Source: Cokeromyces recurvatus (taxonomy: Eukaryota > Mucoromycota > Mucoromycetes > Mucorales > Mucoraceae). From it: a stretch of 64,000 nt of DNA. The notes under the pieces are model-generated. The model had not been told where the DNA came from. It saw only the letters and a program-made list of their open reading frames with translations, and did no database searches. Both the position numbers and the translations under genes were made by a program. The stretch spans positions 62,001 to 126,000 of the forward strand of contig NW_026251434.1 of NCBI RefSeq assembly GCF_025118155.1. Reading direction: 5' to 3'. This document shows positions 49,056-61,454 of this stretch, in pieces; position 1 is the first letter of the stretch, and the number at the start of each line of letters is the position of its first letter.

Positions 49056-51558
49056 TTTTCTATATAAATTTATTAAATGTATATGTGAAAGGGGTAAAGT
49101 GAAGTACAAAGAAAAAGATTGACTGTTATTTGACCCCTTTTTATATAAATATTTTTTGGAAGAGGGAAAAAAAAAATGAATAAAATATCCGGAGTTTATT
49201 CTTTGAATGTATCTTGTTTCATATGACTTGGATTATAAAGATTATATAATTGCATTTGGTAAATGAGGGTTTACAAAGATCATTTCTAAAACTAAAGTTC
49301 TACAAGACTTGATAAGTTAAAATGTTGGTATAAATAGTAACTTCAGCTTTCTTATTTTGGGAAAATTATCCTTAATACGGTATGAACTCTCCATATATAC
49401 AAAAATATAGAGGCACATAAAACAAACGATTTGTAAGAGCGTTTCATCATAACTTCACATCGTTCATACATATACATGCTTTATGACCTTTATTTTTCTT
49501 TTTCTTTTTTTTTTTAAACAAAAAGAAATATTTTTTTTTTTTTTTGGAATCAAGTACTAAAATTGAAACCGGATAAATAGTCGTTATTTGAATTTCTTTT
49601 TTACTATAAAACACAACAAAATGTTATAAAAATAACTACTAACACGTTTAGTTACCATTAACCGCGTTTCCTTGCTTTTCTAGACTTGTCAAATCTAGGA
49701 ACATTTTATCCGTTTATGAAAAAATCTGAAAAATAGTCTGATCCCTTTCTTTAATTGTAATTTTCAATATCTTTAAAGAAACTATTAATACTTGATTAAC
49801 ACTCCTAAATGTTATTATTTTATTTAAAGACATATAGCATTAAAACCTTTTTTTTATATATATTGAATTAAGCTACTTGTTAAAATTAGAAAAAGGTACA
49901 GTTCAAATAAACAAGCTCAGTTTTGGTAATTACAGCAGTAACAAGAGCATTATGATCTACGATCAAGTTTTCTTTTTTATAATCAAATATTAACATTGAA
50001 ATAGACGGTTTATACTTAAAAATAGTATATACTTATCTCGCCCTTTATTTTATTTTTTTTACCTCAATCTTTTTCTTTAATATTTTTTATAAAGTAATTA
50101 GTCAATGTCTTTAAAAATAGATTTTTTTAGCTATCAATATAGTAACCTTTATGTTTAACATTTTATGTCAAATAATAGAAAGGTTACAATTATTGATCTT
50201 ATCTTGTAATGATCTATCACGCTTCAGAGTAATACTAATACTAATGGCTTACTTAATAGTTTAAAGGTATATTTAAGTTTAACAATAGTTACTTACTCTC
50301 TCGATTTTAAAGTAATAAGGATGTTTTATATTCATTTTGAAGTTGAAATATGAAGTTTCCCTGTTTCTATCAAAAGTTACGTTATACAAAGATAGCATAA
50401 AAAAAAAGGCTGTTTTCTATTTTTAGTTTCTATTTTAGGAAAAATTATCCCTAAACGTTATATTATATAAAGACAATAATGAAATTAAGAAATTGCTAAT
50501 ATACCAAAAAGCATAATGTCTATGTGCACACTTTATCGTCTCTTTAAATCTTATAAATCTTTTACAATTTCTTTTTTATCGTGTTAATCAATTAGTAAGC
50601 CGTAAAAAAAATATTTTGTAGCTTCCAGGTTTTTTTTTTTGCACATCATTAGTTCATTGGTCTAATTTTAGAAAAATGCACGAAAATCTCCAAACAAAAG
50701 TATATATTTTGAAACAGCAATAGGATTTATTTTTTAAAAAAAAATTACATAAATGTCTTTAAACACGCGCGCATATATACATATTTATTACTTTGTTTCT
50801 ACTAAATATTGGCAAATAGTAATAAAAAAGTACAACACAGTAGCTATTAATAAATATCAAGTCTTTATTGTTATATTCTGATCTCACTCTTCTTTTTTTT
50901 TCCCTCCGCTAAATTTTAAAATGAAAAATTCTTTTAAAAATAGTTTTTTTTTTTTTTTTTTTTTTTTTTTTGAAGAAAACCCCTTTTACTGCTGAATTAT
51001 TATTATTTGTCTGTTTGAGACACAGACACAGCAATAAGCGCTTTTAAGTAATAATGAAAATAATGAAATAGTTTAATTTTACAAATAGGATTAAAACTTC
51101 ATAACTTAAGATTATATTTTCTTTTTTAATACACAGAATCTAAATAAATGAATTGAAGGTTTTTTTAAAAATAAAATAAATATTTGTATTAAATTACAAA
51201 TATAGTCGCCTATATTCTTTTTATAATATTACTGTGCTTTATGTCGTTCTTTTTTTTAAAAAAACATTTTATGAATAATATATTAACAAATCAATACTTT
51301 TATATAATGGGCTATTATTAAATAAAGGATGTATTTTATGCATTATTTTGTTTAATTCTGTCATCAGTTTTTTTTTTCTTTTTAATTATTTATTTACCCG
51401 CTAAATAAATGTCATACTTCGTGCCTAAAATAAAAAAAGTATGCAATTAGAAAACATTCTAAGTGTTTATGTTTTTATATTTATAAAAAAACTGCATCCT
51501 ATTATAGAAGGGCTATTTCTTGATTTCCTTTCATTACTCGCTTTTTTGTTTTTTGTTT

Positions 51559-51590
<32 letters not shown>

Positions 51591-52623
51591 TTTTTTTTTT
51601 GTCGAATAGCATTGAAACAAAGCAAACTATCAAGTTTCAAAAGGAAAAGTATACTTCTCTAATCTATCATTCTATGACTCTAGCTGTCTTTATTTTCTGT
51701 TATAAGCGTATCTATGTAATTTATTAGATAATAATAACTTTTTACTCTGATTAAATCGTTTTTTAAGAATAGAGTAAAATACGTTAAATACGCCTTTGTC
51801 ATTTAACTGCTACTTTTTTATTTCTGCTTTCTTTAATTACCATATTTATTTAATTCTGGTTTTCATTATGCTTTATTTTTTTGTTTGTTTGTTTGTTTGT
51901 TTGTTTGATTTTTACCAAACATAACTTCTATTGCCCTCTGCTTCTATTTTTCTATTTCTTCTTATAAATTTCCATTTGATATTACCACAACGGTAAAGTG
52001 TTTGTTGATCCTTTACTATATATGTTACAGTGAAGTGTAAACTCTGAGTTAAAAATCAGTTCTGTTATTCCATTTTCATGAATCTTTCCTTTTACACAAA
52101 AATTTCAAATGATATAGAGAGCTTCTTACCTGTGTATATAACAAGAGTTGTTTCATTCTATGCTATTCAAGTGGGTGTTGCGGTTGCATAATTATCATCA
52201 ACACTTTTATTGATAGCATAGTATGAGCTAAAAAAAAAATAATAGTTGAGGCTCGAGCATGTACATGCTGCCGTTTTTTTTTTTTTTATCTTATCTTAAC
52301 ATGATATAAATCTGACTGCTATACCATAGTTTTTCAGAGTAAATAGTAGTATCATCGTTTGTATTCTGTATATTACTCACCGTCAGATACTTTATGAATG
52401 CACCAGTTAGAATAAACACAAAAACAAATTCAATTCTCTGCACCTATTGACGTTTTACAAACTCCTCTTCTGTTGATAAATATCTAAAAATAGTATTTCT
52501 GATGACGATCAAAAAATTGAAATTTTGTCATTTGGAAAGGACATACTAACTCTCGTTTACAGTATTTTTCGAAAGTATTCGCGTACTTTATAAAAATTAT
52601 TTCACGCACTAACCAAATAAAAA
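49056..52623. other. Long AT-rich intergenic stretch, no gene seen
   Basis: 3.6 kb without a supported gene. Notable are poly(T) runs near 50944-50971, TTTTTA repeats near 51555-51590 and a (TTTG)n run at about 51882-51906. Open frames are Phe/Leu-rich artefacts of T-runs. Confidence 0.5.
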
Positions 52624-53172
52624 TTAATGCATTGACAAATCATTATTTGAACAGTCTTCAAATCTTGACAATGAATGCCTGCAAAATCCTTGGAGGTCGC
52701 TTACGAGCACACTGTTGTAAGCTTCTCTGATATTCTCAAACAACGTTTCTTCTTCAAGTAGTATTTCCCTCTTGACTTTACTCTTGAAAACAGACCAAAA
52801 CTGTTCAATTAGATTTAGTTTAGGTGAGTAAGGAGAGGGGGGGAGAGAGAGAGAGATAAACACAACCGTAACCATGAGCTTCAGTATACTTTCGAATGTC
52901 AACGTGTTTATGAATAGAAAAGTTGTCCATTACCAGTGAATGTCCCTTAAACTCTTTGAATTTGTGTTCATAATTTCTATCGTGCTAGCGATAAAAATTG
53001 AAGTAATTGCTAGTTACCGTACCCACCTTTTCCTGTCTCTGGCTTCTTGACAACCCCTCTTAAAGCCTTTCTTTTTTTTCGATGGTGATGTAGCCTTTTG
53101 GAACCTTTAACTGTACGTTTATTACACTAGAGACTGACATGGCTGCCATGATAGTATGTGATTTTGCCTTTG
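52624..53172 (-). pseudogene. Tc1/mariner-type transposase pseudogene, C-terminal half
   Basis: The minus-strand frame gives AKSHTIMAAMSVSSVINVQL, VTSNYFNFYR, FKGHSLVMDNFSIHKHVDIR (second catalytic Asp), HGYGCVYLSLPPSPYSPKLN, LIEQFWSVFKSKVKREILLE (catalytic Glu) and VLVSDLQGFCRHSLSRFEDC. This is the standard order of mucoralean DDE_3 transposases. At least two in-frame stops occur upstream of the MDN motif, and the first catalytic Asp region is missing. The last 92 codons are open, suggesting a fairly recent loss of function. Confidence 0.85.
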
Positions 53173-56100
53173 TAATATTGAACGCATTTCAAATTTATTT
53201 TTCTTTTTTCTTTACACGTAAAGATAGAAACCAGTAACATGGACAAAAGTGTATTAATACTTTATTTAAATCTTTCATCATTGGTAATAAAGAAGTGTAT
53301 ATTTGATTCATAATGAATTTAGTAATCCATAAACATTTTTTCCATGTATATACATATACATTAATAAGGAAGAAGTTATCTATCCAGCTATACACTACAC
53401 ATCTTTATTATTATTATTATTATGTTGAGTACATATTCAAGAAATACATTAAAGAAAATTCACACTTTTAAATAATATTTAGGAAATAATAGATTTTATT
53501 ACAATTATACAGTTTATAAGCAATAATATATATTGTATATATATCAAAGAGAGCTAAAAAGTAAAAGCTAGTTAGTAAGAACATTATTTTATAAAAAAAT
53601 AAAATAAAAAGTCAATAAAAAGCCAATTGAACATTCAGGTCTAAAATATGGGGTGGAGGGTCTAAAATATAACATTATGGAGAGATAATACTAGAATGAC
53701 GATTGTTGAGACCAAGTTGCTGAAGAGATTCATTTGTTGCACCCAGCCCGGTGGGGATATAGAGACGCCTACCCTCTACCTATTACCCATCAGTAAAGGG
53801 TAGAATGATATACTAGTTGCCCACCTTTACATCTACCTGTCAATGTGTCCCGCATATATAGAGATATATTTATATGTCTATCGTCATCATTATGTTCAAG
53901 TCTATGGTTTTTAAAGAAGAAGAAGAAAGAGAATAAGATAAGAGAATAAATAGAGAAGAAGAAAGATAATAAGAGAATAAATAACAAGAATAATAATAAT
54001 AACAAGAAAAGAGAATAAATAGAGAAGAAGAAGGATAATAGGGAAGAAAGAGGAATTTTGTTTGAAAAATAAGGCGTGTTTATATCTTTTTTTTTTTCCT
54101 TTTTTTTTGAGGCTTGAAGTCAGATGTGACAATAATACACTTGACATTGAGAAACATACTGTACACCATGAAATCTGAATTGTATACTTTAGCCTCATTG
54201 CTTTTCAATTCACCTTTGGCCCTATATAAACATTTAAAAAAAACCGTCAGCTATCCATTCATAACCATCTTAGATATCTATACTACTATATTACCATTGG
54301 ATTGGGAAACGACTATTAGAATTAAAAACGGAATGTAACACCGGTGATAATTAGTGGTGCGCACAGGAATCTTCTACTAAACAATTGGGCAATCCAAGTA
54401 AAGATATTAACGATCATATTAGTAACATCTCGAAATATCAGACCAGATCAGACTAGATCAGTGTTAAACTTTTGTTGATGTTTACATCTGGGTTAGAACA
54501 TGAGCTGTATGAATATCCAGTAAGTTGTTGTTTGCTGTAGCCTCAGACAAGAATTTTGCGCTCAATGATGGTGATGAGAGCCAATCAACAGGAGGAGTAT
54601 TCAGGGGAAAAAATACATAACTTGTTACAGAGTCATTTTAAAAAAACAAATCCTTTTTATGATAATGACATCTTGCCTCAGACGCATCTATATACCAAAG
54701 AAGTCCTTTATTGCATCTTTCTGAACGATATTACCATGATTGTAGTCGTCTTTACAACTAAGTTAATTGAAATAGGCCATCATTTATTAAATGGTAAAGA
54801 GGTTATTCAAATAAAACTCGTGTATTGTACTTCATAGCATAATATTCATTCTATATTCGGTTTTAATAACATCCATTGTTTAGTTATAGTCTCTTTCTTC
54901 TTTAAACAACCTAATGCCTTTATTGAGTGTTAAAATTAGTTTAATAACGTTGAATAAAGCATTAAAAGATGATACAACCAGCGACATTAAAGATTTGTTT
55001 ATGCAAAAAACGAATTTCGAGAATTTTTGAGAAGCAAAAGCTTCAGGGTTCTTTTCCATAGAGATGTGACGCTCAAAAAAAAAAATGAAATAGGGTGCCT
55101 TATCTATCTCTGACAATCTATTAGAGTAACTTGGGAACAAGTTTTTACAATTTGAGGTGTTAATGTGTCGCTACCATTGAAGAGTCACCTTTTAACACCA
55201 TACTTTACTTTTGATCATAACTCCTCGATAGGAGTAAGAAAAGGATGGATAGGGAAGATAATATGTCATGAGTTGACTTATAATGTCATATTCCTTGATT
55301 TAACAAGTGGATCAAGGAATTCATTATCTATAACATATCTTAGTATTTAAAAAGGGGAAAAGATTACTGTGAATGCAAGTCAAAGATACTTAAACTGGTT
55401 TTCATAGCATACATCAAAGAATCTAAAATCGTTAATCTTTACAACATCATTTTGGCAAACGATGTATGTGAGTAAAAGAATAATTTTAAGCACAACATAA
55501 GGGAGACTAAATGAGATGCATATTAGTTGCCTAAATAGGAAAAAAGAAAGTTTATGAGAATATAAACAAAAATGTGAAAACAAAAGACATTTATTTTACT
55601 TACTTTTCTCTCCTTTAACATAAACACATTTTATATAGTCATAAAGAAGATATAAAATTGACAACATTTTACTATTCTACACATTGGTACTTTTTATAAG
55701 AAAGGAAGAAAATTAAATAATGTAACTGTGTGTATGTGTGTGTATTAAATGTGGGGTAACACATATTCTTATCGATTTCATATGATTGTGACTGTAATTT
55801 ACAATAACGACCTCCTTATTCTTATAAAAAAGAGATATTCAAAGTTATTATTTTTTCCCTTTTTTTCGTCTTCTTTATCTTCTTTATTATTACTATTTCT
55901 TCTGTTGGTAAGTCATTAAATAATACTATTTTATTCTTCTTCTTCTTCCCTGCCCTAGGAGGAAATTCTTTTTCTCATGGTTATCACTTATGTAACGCCT
56001 TCTGAATCAACAAGACACCCTATCTTGCCCTCCTTGAATTAGGAGGACACTGTAGGGTATCTTGTTGTTTCAGAGGGCGTTACATATTGTGCTAGCCATG

Positions 56101-56855
56101 GGTTTTTTCTAACCTCCTAGTAAAAATAAAAAATACAAGAACAAAGAAGGTGCAAAGAATCCTAGCCTCCACGCGGCCACCTTTGGACTGCAGTAAATAT
56201 TATTATTTTTACTGTTGACGAATTGGGGATTCACTTTTTATATGAAATAAAAATGAAAATAAAATACAATAAATATATCTTTTCTTACGCGTCTTTTAAT
56301 AATCTTGTGCCTTCTTTAACTATTGTTTGTATTATAAAATATCTTTTTGCTCAAAGTTGACTTTGAGAAGTATAAAAATCTATTCAAGATACGCGTCATT
56401 TGGTTTATTACTAATGCACGTATAAGAATTAAATAAACAGTTTGTTAATTCTAATCAAAATATATGACTTAAATAGCTCGCTAAAATAATATTTTATCAA
56501 CTGTTAATTTGAATACACCGTTCTAAAATGCAAATAGTAAAAAAGGAGAATTACATTTTTTTAGTAAAATCATCATTGTTATAAGCAAAACAGTAGTCCA
56601 CGTGAGAAAGTAACAAATCGGAGAAGATACAGAAAAAAGTAAGTGCCTTTTTATATAAATATATATACTTGACGCATATAAAACTGTGCTCTTTTTTTTT
56701 GCCAAGTTAATTCTTATGAACTTAATATTGGATTATATCAATATTATTTTACATAATTCTTCATTATTGAATCATTTTTCATCTTTTTATAAATATAAAA
56801 ATTCATTTTATTCAAACAAACAAGAAAAGATTTATCACAGTGATAATAAAAAAAA
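53173..56855. other. Intergenic stretch with unassigned remnants
   Basis: A more GC-balanced patch at about 53690-53850 includes a CTACCCT...AGGGTAG hairpin. From 54110 to 55350 several medium open frames exist on both strands but none is recognised; they may be relics of a mobile element. The palindromic element at 55955-56120 is listed separately. Two ACGCGT sites lie near 56287 and 56391, within 600 bp upstream of the next gene. Confidence 0.45.
55955..56120. mobile_element. Palindromic foldback (MITE-like) element
   Basis: The two halves of this 166-bp segment are imperfect reverse complements from end to end. The left arm starts CTAGGAGG and the right ends CCTCCTAG. Internally, TATGTAACGCC (55989-55999) matches the reverse complement of GGCGTTACATA (about 56077-56087), and ACAAGACACCCTA pairs with TAGGGTATCTTGT. 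If the outer TA on each side is a duplicated target, the termini are GGAGG...CCTCC, consistent with insertion by a Tc1/mariner transposase. There is no coding capacity. Confidence 0.75.
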
Positions 56856-57320
56856 ATGAATATCGCAACAGCAAATATTACGCCTGCATATACCACAACA
56901 CAATTATTGTTATCTAATAGCAAACCATATATACTATCTCAGAGAATTATTATCGATCTTACCTCAATTGTACTTCAATCGAAAAAAGACACAACAAATA
57001 CTCTATTAACATTAAATAATATAATGATCAATAGTAGTAAGAATGATTATTATGACTCTTCTTTTCTTCAAAATGAAAAAACATATAGCCTGACAGCAAC
57101 AGCGGCACATCAGCCTAAACGCCCTAGTTGGACATACTCCTATATTTATTTACGAGGATCAAGAACTAACTGTGATAATCTAAGAATGCTTGTTACAGAA
57201 CAAAATATGATTCGTGCATCCAAAATTACGAGAGTACTTAAACCAAGAAGCGTATATTTACCTAAGCGTAAAGATAAATTTATTTGGGGGAAACTAAGTC
57301 ATTTAAGACAAATTGTATAA
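56856..57320 (+). CDS. Small protein sharing the YLR..LKPR..LP.RKD motif
   Basis: A single-exon 154-aa protein starting MNIATANITPAYTTTQLLLS. The N-terminal 90 residues are Thr/Ser/Asn-rich and unlike anything recognised. Residues about 97-146 contain YLRGSRTNCDNLRM, EQNMIR, LKPRSVYLPKRKDKFIWG, aligning with the C-terminus of the protein at 6695-7940 with about half the positions identical and one single-residue gap. The motif is at the very C-terminus in both. This recurrence strongly supports that both are real genes. Function unknown; the basic, Trp/Tyr-containing end could bind nucleic acid or a partner. Two ACGCGT sites lie upstream, and repeat copy 2 begins 82 bp after the stop. Confidence 0.75.
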   Translation: MNIATANITPAYTTTQLLLSNSKPYILSQRIIIDLTSIVLQSKKDTTNTLLTLNNIMINSSKNDYYDSSFLQNEKTYSLTATAAHQPKRPSWTYSYIYLRGSRTNCDNLRMLVTEQNMIRASKITRVLKPRSVYLPKRKDKFIWGKLSHLRQIV

Positions 57321-57402
57321 TAAAAAATATTTTCTGCTGCAAAATGTATACACATTAAAAAAAAAGGACTTTATTGAGATTAAACCAAACTTTACTTCTA
57401 AA

Positions 57403-58057
57403 TGTTCTCAAATTGTTTTTTTATTATTAGATATTTCATAAAATGACGCTATATTGAGAAAGACTGAATCAGTCATTTTAACATATCCGTTAAAACAGGC
57501 ACAATATAAAATGAAACAACAGCCATTAAAAGGCAGTATTTGTACCACGAAAACAGAGTTATTAACTAGAGAAGGTTTATATAAAAGTAAGTTACCACTA
57601 TTGTAAGAAAGAGTAAGCATAACTTACATGTAAGCTCCCTCCCCCTCCCCATTCTATATATTGTAATGATAACATTTTTTTTCTGGGATATTATCATAAG
57701 CCTCTAAAAGAAGTCAGTCAGTCAGTCAGTCAGTCAGTCCCTAAAAAAAGAGGATTGTATCTCTGTTACAAAAAATAACATTGAGGGAGGAGAGCTCATT
57801 AGCTATTTTAGATACTCGGTTACAATGCATATTTGCAGTAAACCATTATATGTTATATTTAATGACAAAAGCTGACGTCTCTATTGATATGTGTTTACAT
57901 ATGTACATAGAACTTGGATCCTTAAAGATAATAATAAAACTGATGTTTAATAGTGCATGTAGAGGAGATCTTTATTGGTCAAGCTGCACCTTCAATCTAC
58001 AGGGGCGTCAAAAAAAAATGCGAGAAACAATTCCTCATCATTGCATTGTAAAATAGC

Positions 58058-58088
<31 letters not shown>

Positions 58089-58200
58089 CGTCAGAAGCAA
58101 AAAGATAGTTAACAGGTAAGATGTCTTCACATAAATCTTACAGGGTCCGAAAATTAATTTCGTTGTGTCTTCAAGCTTTTTTCCATTTTGTCCAATAACG
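57403..58200. repeat. 0.76 kb dispersed repeat, copy 2
   Basis: This is the near-identical partner of 20648-21410. It retains about 30 bp near its right end (58161-58190) that copy 1 lacks. Apart from homopolymer lengths I counted two substitutions, so the duplication or transposition is recent. As with copy 1, the right end lies just upstream (82 bp) of a plus-strand gene start, here MsrB. It encodes no protein that I can credit. Confidence 0.9.
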
Positions 58201-58238
58201 GTAAGCATTGCATCAGAAATTTAACTTTAATTCGCCCA

Positions 58239-58279
<41 letters not shown>

Positions 58280-58282
58280 AAT

Positions 58283-59042
58283 ATGAAAAAAACAAAACAT
58301 AGTAAATTTTCGCCGCTTTTTATGCTATTTCGTTCTTTATTAGTAGCAAGAAGAAGATTAAATTTCAAAACATTAAATTTTGTTATTGAAGAAAATCATA
58401 AACAGACTTTATTAAAACAGACTATTTTAAAAAAAAGAATAATGTCAACTAAATCAGAAGATGAATGGAGAGCTATTTTAACACCCGAGCAGTTTCGAGT
58501 ACTTCGTCAAAAAGGTATACGAACATTATGTTCCTTTTGAAAATGAATACTAATAATAACTTAAGGAACCGAGCGTCCCGGAAGTGGTGAATATAACAAA
58601 TTTAATAAAAAAGGTAAAGAACATGAAGAATCTACCTATATCTAATTCGTTATAAAGGTGTTTATCATTGTGCTGGTTGTAATGCGCCTCTTTATGTTTC
58701 TGATACAAAATTTGATAGTGGCTGTGGATGGCCTGCATGTAAGTGGAATATTTTGTTTTATAGTAATGAATATTAACTTTTACTTTTTGTTCTTAGTTTT
58801 TGATGGTATTCCTGGTATAGTACACATTATATGCATTATTATTACGTAATTAAAATTTATGTTTTTTTTTTCTAGGCGCCATTGTTAGATACGAAGATAA
58901 TTCACATGGAATGCAACGTACCGAAATATGTTGTGCCAAATGTGGTGGTCACTTAGGTCATATATTCAAAGGTGAAGGGTTTAATACGCCTACTAATGAA
59001 AGACACTGTGTTAACAGTATCAGTCTTCGATTTCATGAATAA
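58283..59042 (+). CDS. MXR2: Peptide methionine-R-sulfoxide reductase (MsrB)
   Basis: MsrB reduces methionine-R-sulfoxide in oxidised proteins. Five exons are inferred, 58283-58514, 58566-58613, 58658-58738, 58797-58814 (only 18 nt) and 58876-59042, giving 181 aa. Motifs: EEWRAIL-like [30 protein letters not shown], zinc-binding CAGC and CAKC pairs, GCGWPAFFDGIPG (the FDGIP part supplied by the 18-nt exon), and [11 protein letters not shown] with the catalytic Cys at about 171. The first 53 residues are basic and hydrophobic, like a mitochondrial presequence; an internal ATG (MSTKSEDEW) at 58442 could give a cytosolic form. Repeat copy 2 and a poly(A) run lie immediately upstream. Confidence 0.93.
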
Positions 59043-59268
59043 ATAATCACATAAACTGTGGCTTGTTTATTTTCATAAAACTATCCAATTATATTGCTGA
59101 TTCAAAAAAATGATTTATAAATAAAATTTTTTTCAGTTTGCTATGAATCCTTCTTCCATTTAGCAAATTTAACTTAGTCACCGCTGGTATGATCTAATTG
59201 TTTAACTAAAAATTTAGTAAACTTACTAAAGTTTTACTGTTTTGTTTTTATAGAGAATTCGCTAAGAA

Positions 59269-59849
59269 TGTCCTACGTCGTAAGTCAATAAAATCAAATT
59301 TATGGCAATTTCAAATTTATTAAAAAAATTTCATATTTTCTCTAGGCTAAGAACACTACTGAAAAGCCTGGTCTTGAGGAACAAGAACAACCCAAGTAAG
59401 TATTCTTTTTTTTGAAATTAATAATATAATTGCATTGTGGAATAAATAACTCATGCCCTTTTTTTTTGTAAAGGATTCACCGTATCCGTATTACCTTGAC
59501 TTCTCGCAACGTCAAGAACTTGGAAAAGGGTAAATAATATAAGAACTAAATCACACTATAACAATAAGTGATATGTTGACATTTATTGTGTATTGCAGTT
59601 TCTTCTGATCTTATCCAACGTGCTAAAGATAAGCAACTCAAGGTTAAGGGACCTGTTCGTCTTCCTACCAAGGTTCTCCGTATTACTACTCGTAAGTCAC
59701 CCTGTGGTAATGGTTCTGAGACCTTTGACCGTTTCGAGATGAGAATCCACAAGCGTTTGATTGATTTGCACTCTCCCTCTGAGATTGTTAAGCAAATCAC
59801 TTCTATTTCCATTGAACCTGGAGTTGAAGTTGAGGTCACTATTGCTTAA
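59269..59849 (+). CDS. RPS20: 40S ribosomal protein S20 (uS10)
   Basis: Small-subunit protein uS10, part of the ribosome head and mRNA-entry region. Four exons are inferred: 59269-59280 (12 nt, MSYV), 59346-59395, 59474-59529 and 59599-59849, giving 122 aa. Sequence blocks are [80 protein letters not shown] and a final [11 protein letters not shown], all typical. The very short first exon is common in fungal ribosomal protein genes and supports the start choice. Codon use in the last exon is more GC-rich than neighbours (CGT, AAG, GTC), as expected of a highly expressed gene. A 5' UTR intron is possible. Confidence 0.96.
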
Positions 59850-59996
59850 ATAAAAAGTAAAAAGTAAAAATAAAAATAAAAAAAAGTAGTAGGTCTCATG
59901 TGAGAAATCATAACGTTTTGAACGGAAAAGAGACCAGGCTTTTCTTTTTAAAAAAAAAAAAAAAATGCTTATATAAATTGTTTAATGTTTATATGC

Positions 59997-60020
59997 AGTA
60001 GTAATATTAGTAGTAGTAGT

Positions 60021-60099
<79 letters not shown>

Positions 60100-60405
60100 T
60101 AGTAGTAATAGTAATAGTAGTAGTAGTATTAGTAGTAGTAGCTAGTAGTAGTAGTTAGTAATATTAGTAGTAGTAGTTAGTAGTAGTAGTAGTAGTAGTA
60201 ATAGTAATAGTAGTAGTAGTAGTAGTAGCTAGTAGTAGTTAGTAATATTAGTAGTAGTAGTAGTTAGTAGTAGTAGTAGTAGTAGTAATAGTAATAGTAG
60301 TAGTAGTAGTAGTAGCTAGTAGTAGTTAGTAATATTAGTAGTAGTAGTAGTTAGTAGTAGTAGTAGTAGTAATAGTAATAGTAGTAGTAGTATTAGTAGT
60401 AGTAA
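59997..60405. repeat. AGT trinucleotide satellite with 87-bp higher-order period
   Basis: About 410 bp of AGT units interrupted by ATT, GCT and double-T variants. The variants recur in register: the GCTAG variant is at 60141, 60228 and 60315, exactly 87 bp apart, followed each time by TTAGTAATATTAG. This shows block duplication of a larger unit on top of the simple repeat. It lies 148 bp downstream of RPS20. Confidence 0.92.
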
Positions 60406-61176
60406 CTGTTGTTGTTGTTATGGTATAATACACTATTAAAGGGGGATGATAAATAATAGTTAATTAGAGCTAAATATAATAAACTATTGAAAAAGGGTGT
60501 ATGCCTTATATATATACATATATGTACATGCCTGAAAGAAGTGATAATTATAGAGATATATATTCCTATAATACTTTGTGTATTAGAGATTAAATTATTA
60601 TCTTATATAATAAAAAAAGACAAACTTTAGGTAATATTATCTAATATATGAAAGGTAATAATAGAGTATTCATTTAGTTATAATAATTGATACTATCATT
60701 ATTATTAAAAGAAACAGACTTTACACTTAGATCTTGAATTAAGCATGATATTATATTAAATAAATATAAAAATAGAACGAGTAATAATAAATAAGCAATA
60801 GACAATCATCTGTATTGATTGAATGTCAAAGATATCGAGAAAGAAAGAAAATTGATAAGCTTCAATAAGTTAAAGTATTATGTAATGTATATAAGTAGCA
60901 CGTTATATATTACAAATAGTAAGTAACATTCAATCATACTACCGAATAAAAACAAGCCTTTTGATATATATATATTTTATACATATTATTATTAATATTA
61001 GCTTAAGCAAGTTATAGAAAAATAAAAAGGTATGCTTGTGTATCTACTATGACATGTATAAAAGTATTCTCAATATGTTAAGGATATATTTGATCAATAT
61101 CTACTGTATGTATTCATAATAATATACTCACAGATACTGTTTAAACATCTTGTATAGATCCTGTTCTCCTGAGACT

Positions 61177-61207
<31 letters not shown>

Positions 61208-61400
61208 TTAAAGAAAAGAAAGAAAAAAAGAACTATCTTTAATAGACATCTTGTATGGTAAACTCTATTTTGTGAATATTCTTTGCTCTATTTACACTGA
61301 ATCTGAACAATAATAGAAAATGAAAAATAATAGTGATATTATTGAATTTTTAATGCTGTAGATTATAATCTAAATAATATCAAAGGTCTTTTAACACGAC

Positions 61401-61454
<54 letters not shown>

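Noticed and set aside
53750..53830. Possible tRNA or small RNA in a GC-balanced patch
   Set aside because: Only a 7-bp hairpin is visible, with no A/B box or cloverleaf.
54556..54837. 93-codon frame in the 54-55 kb region
   Set aside because: No conserved motif or splice context; possibly a mobile-element relic, but unsupported.
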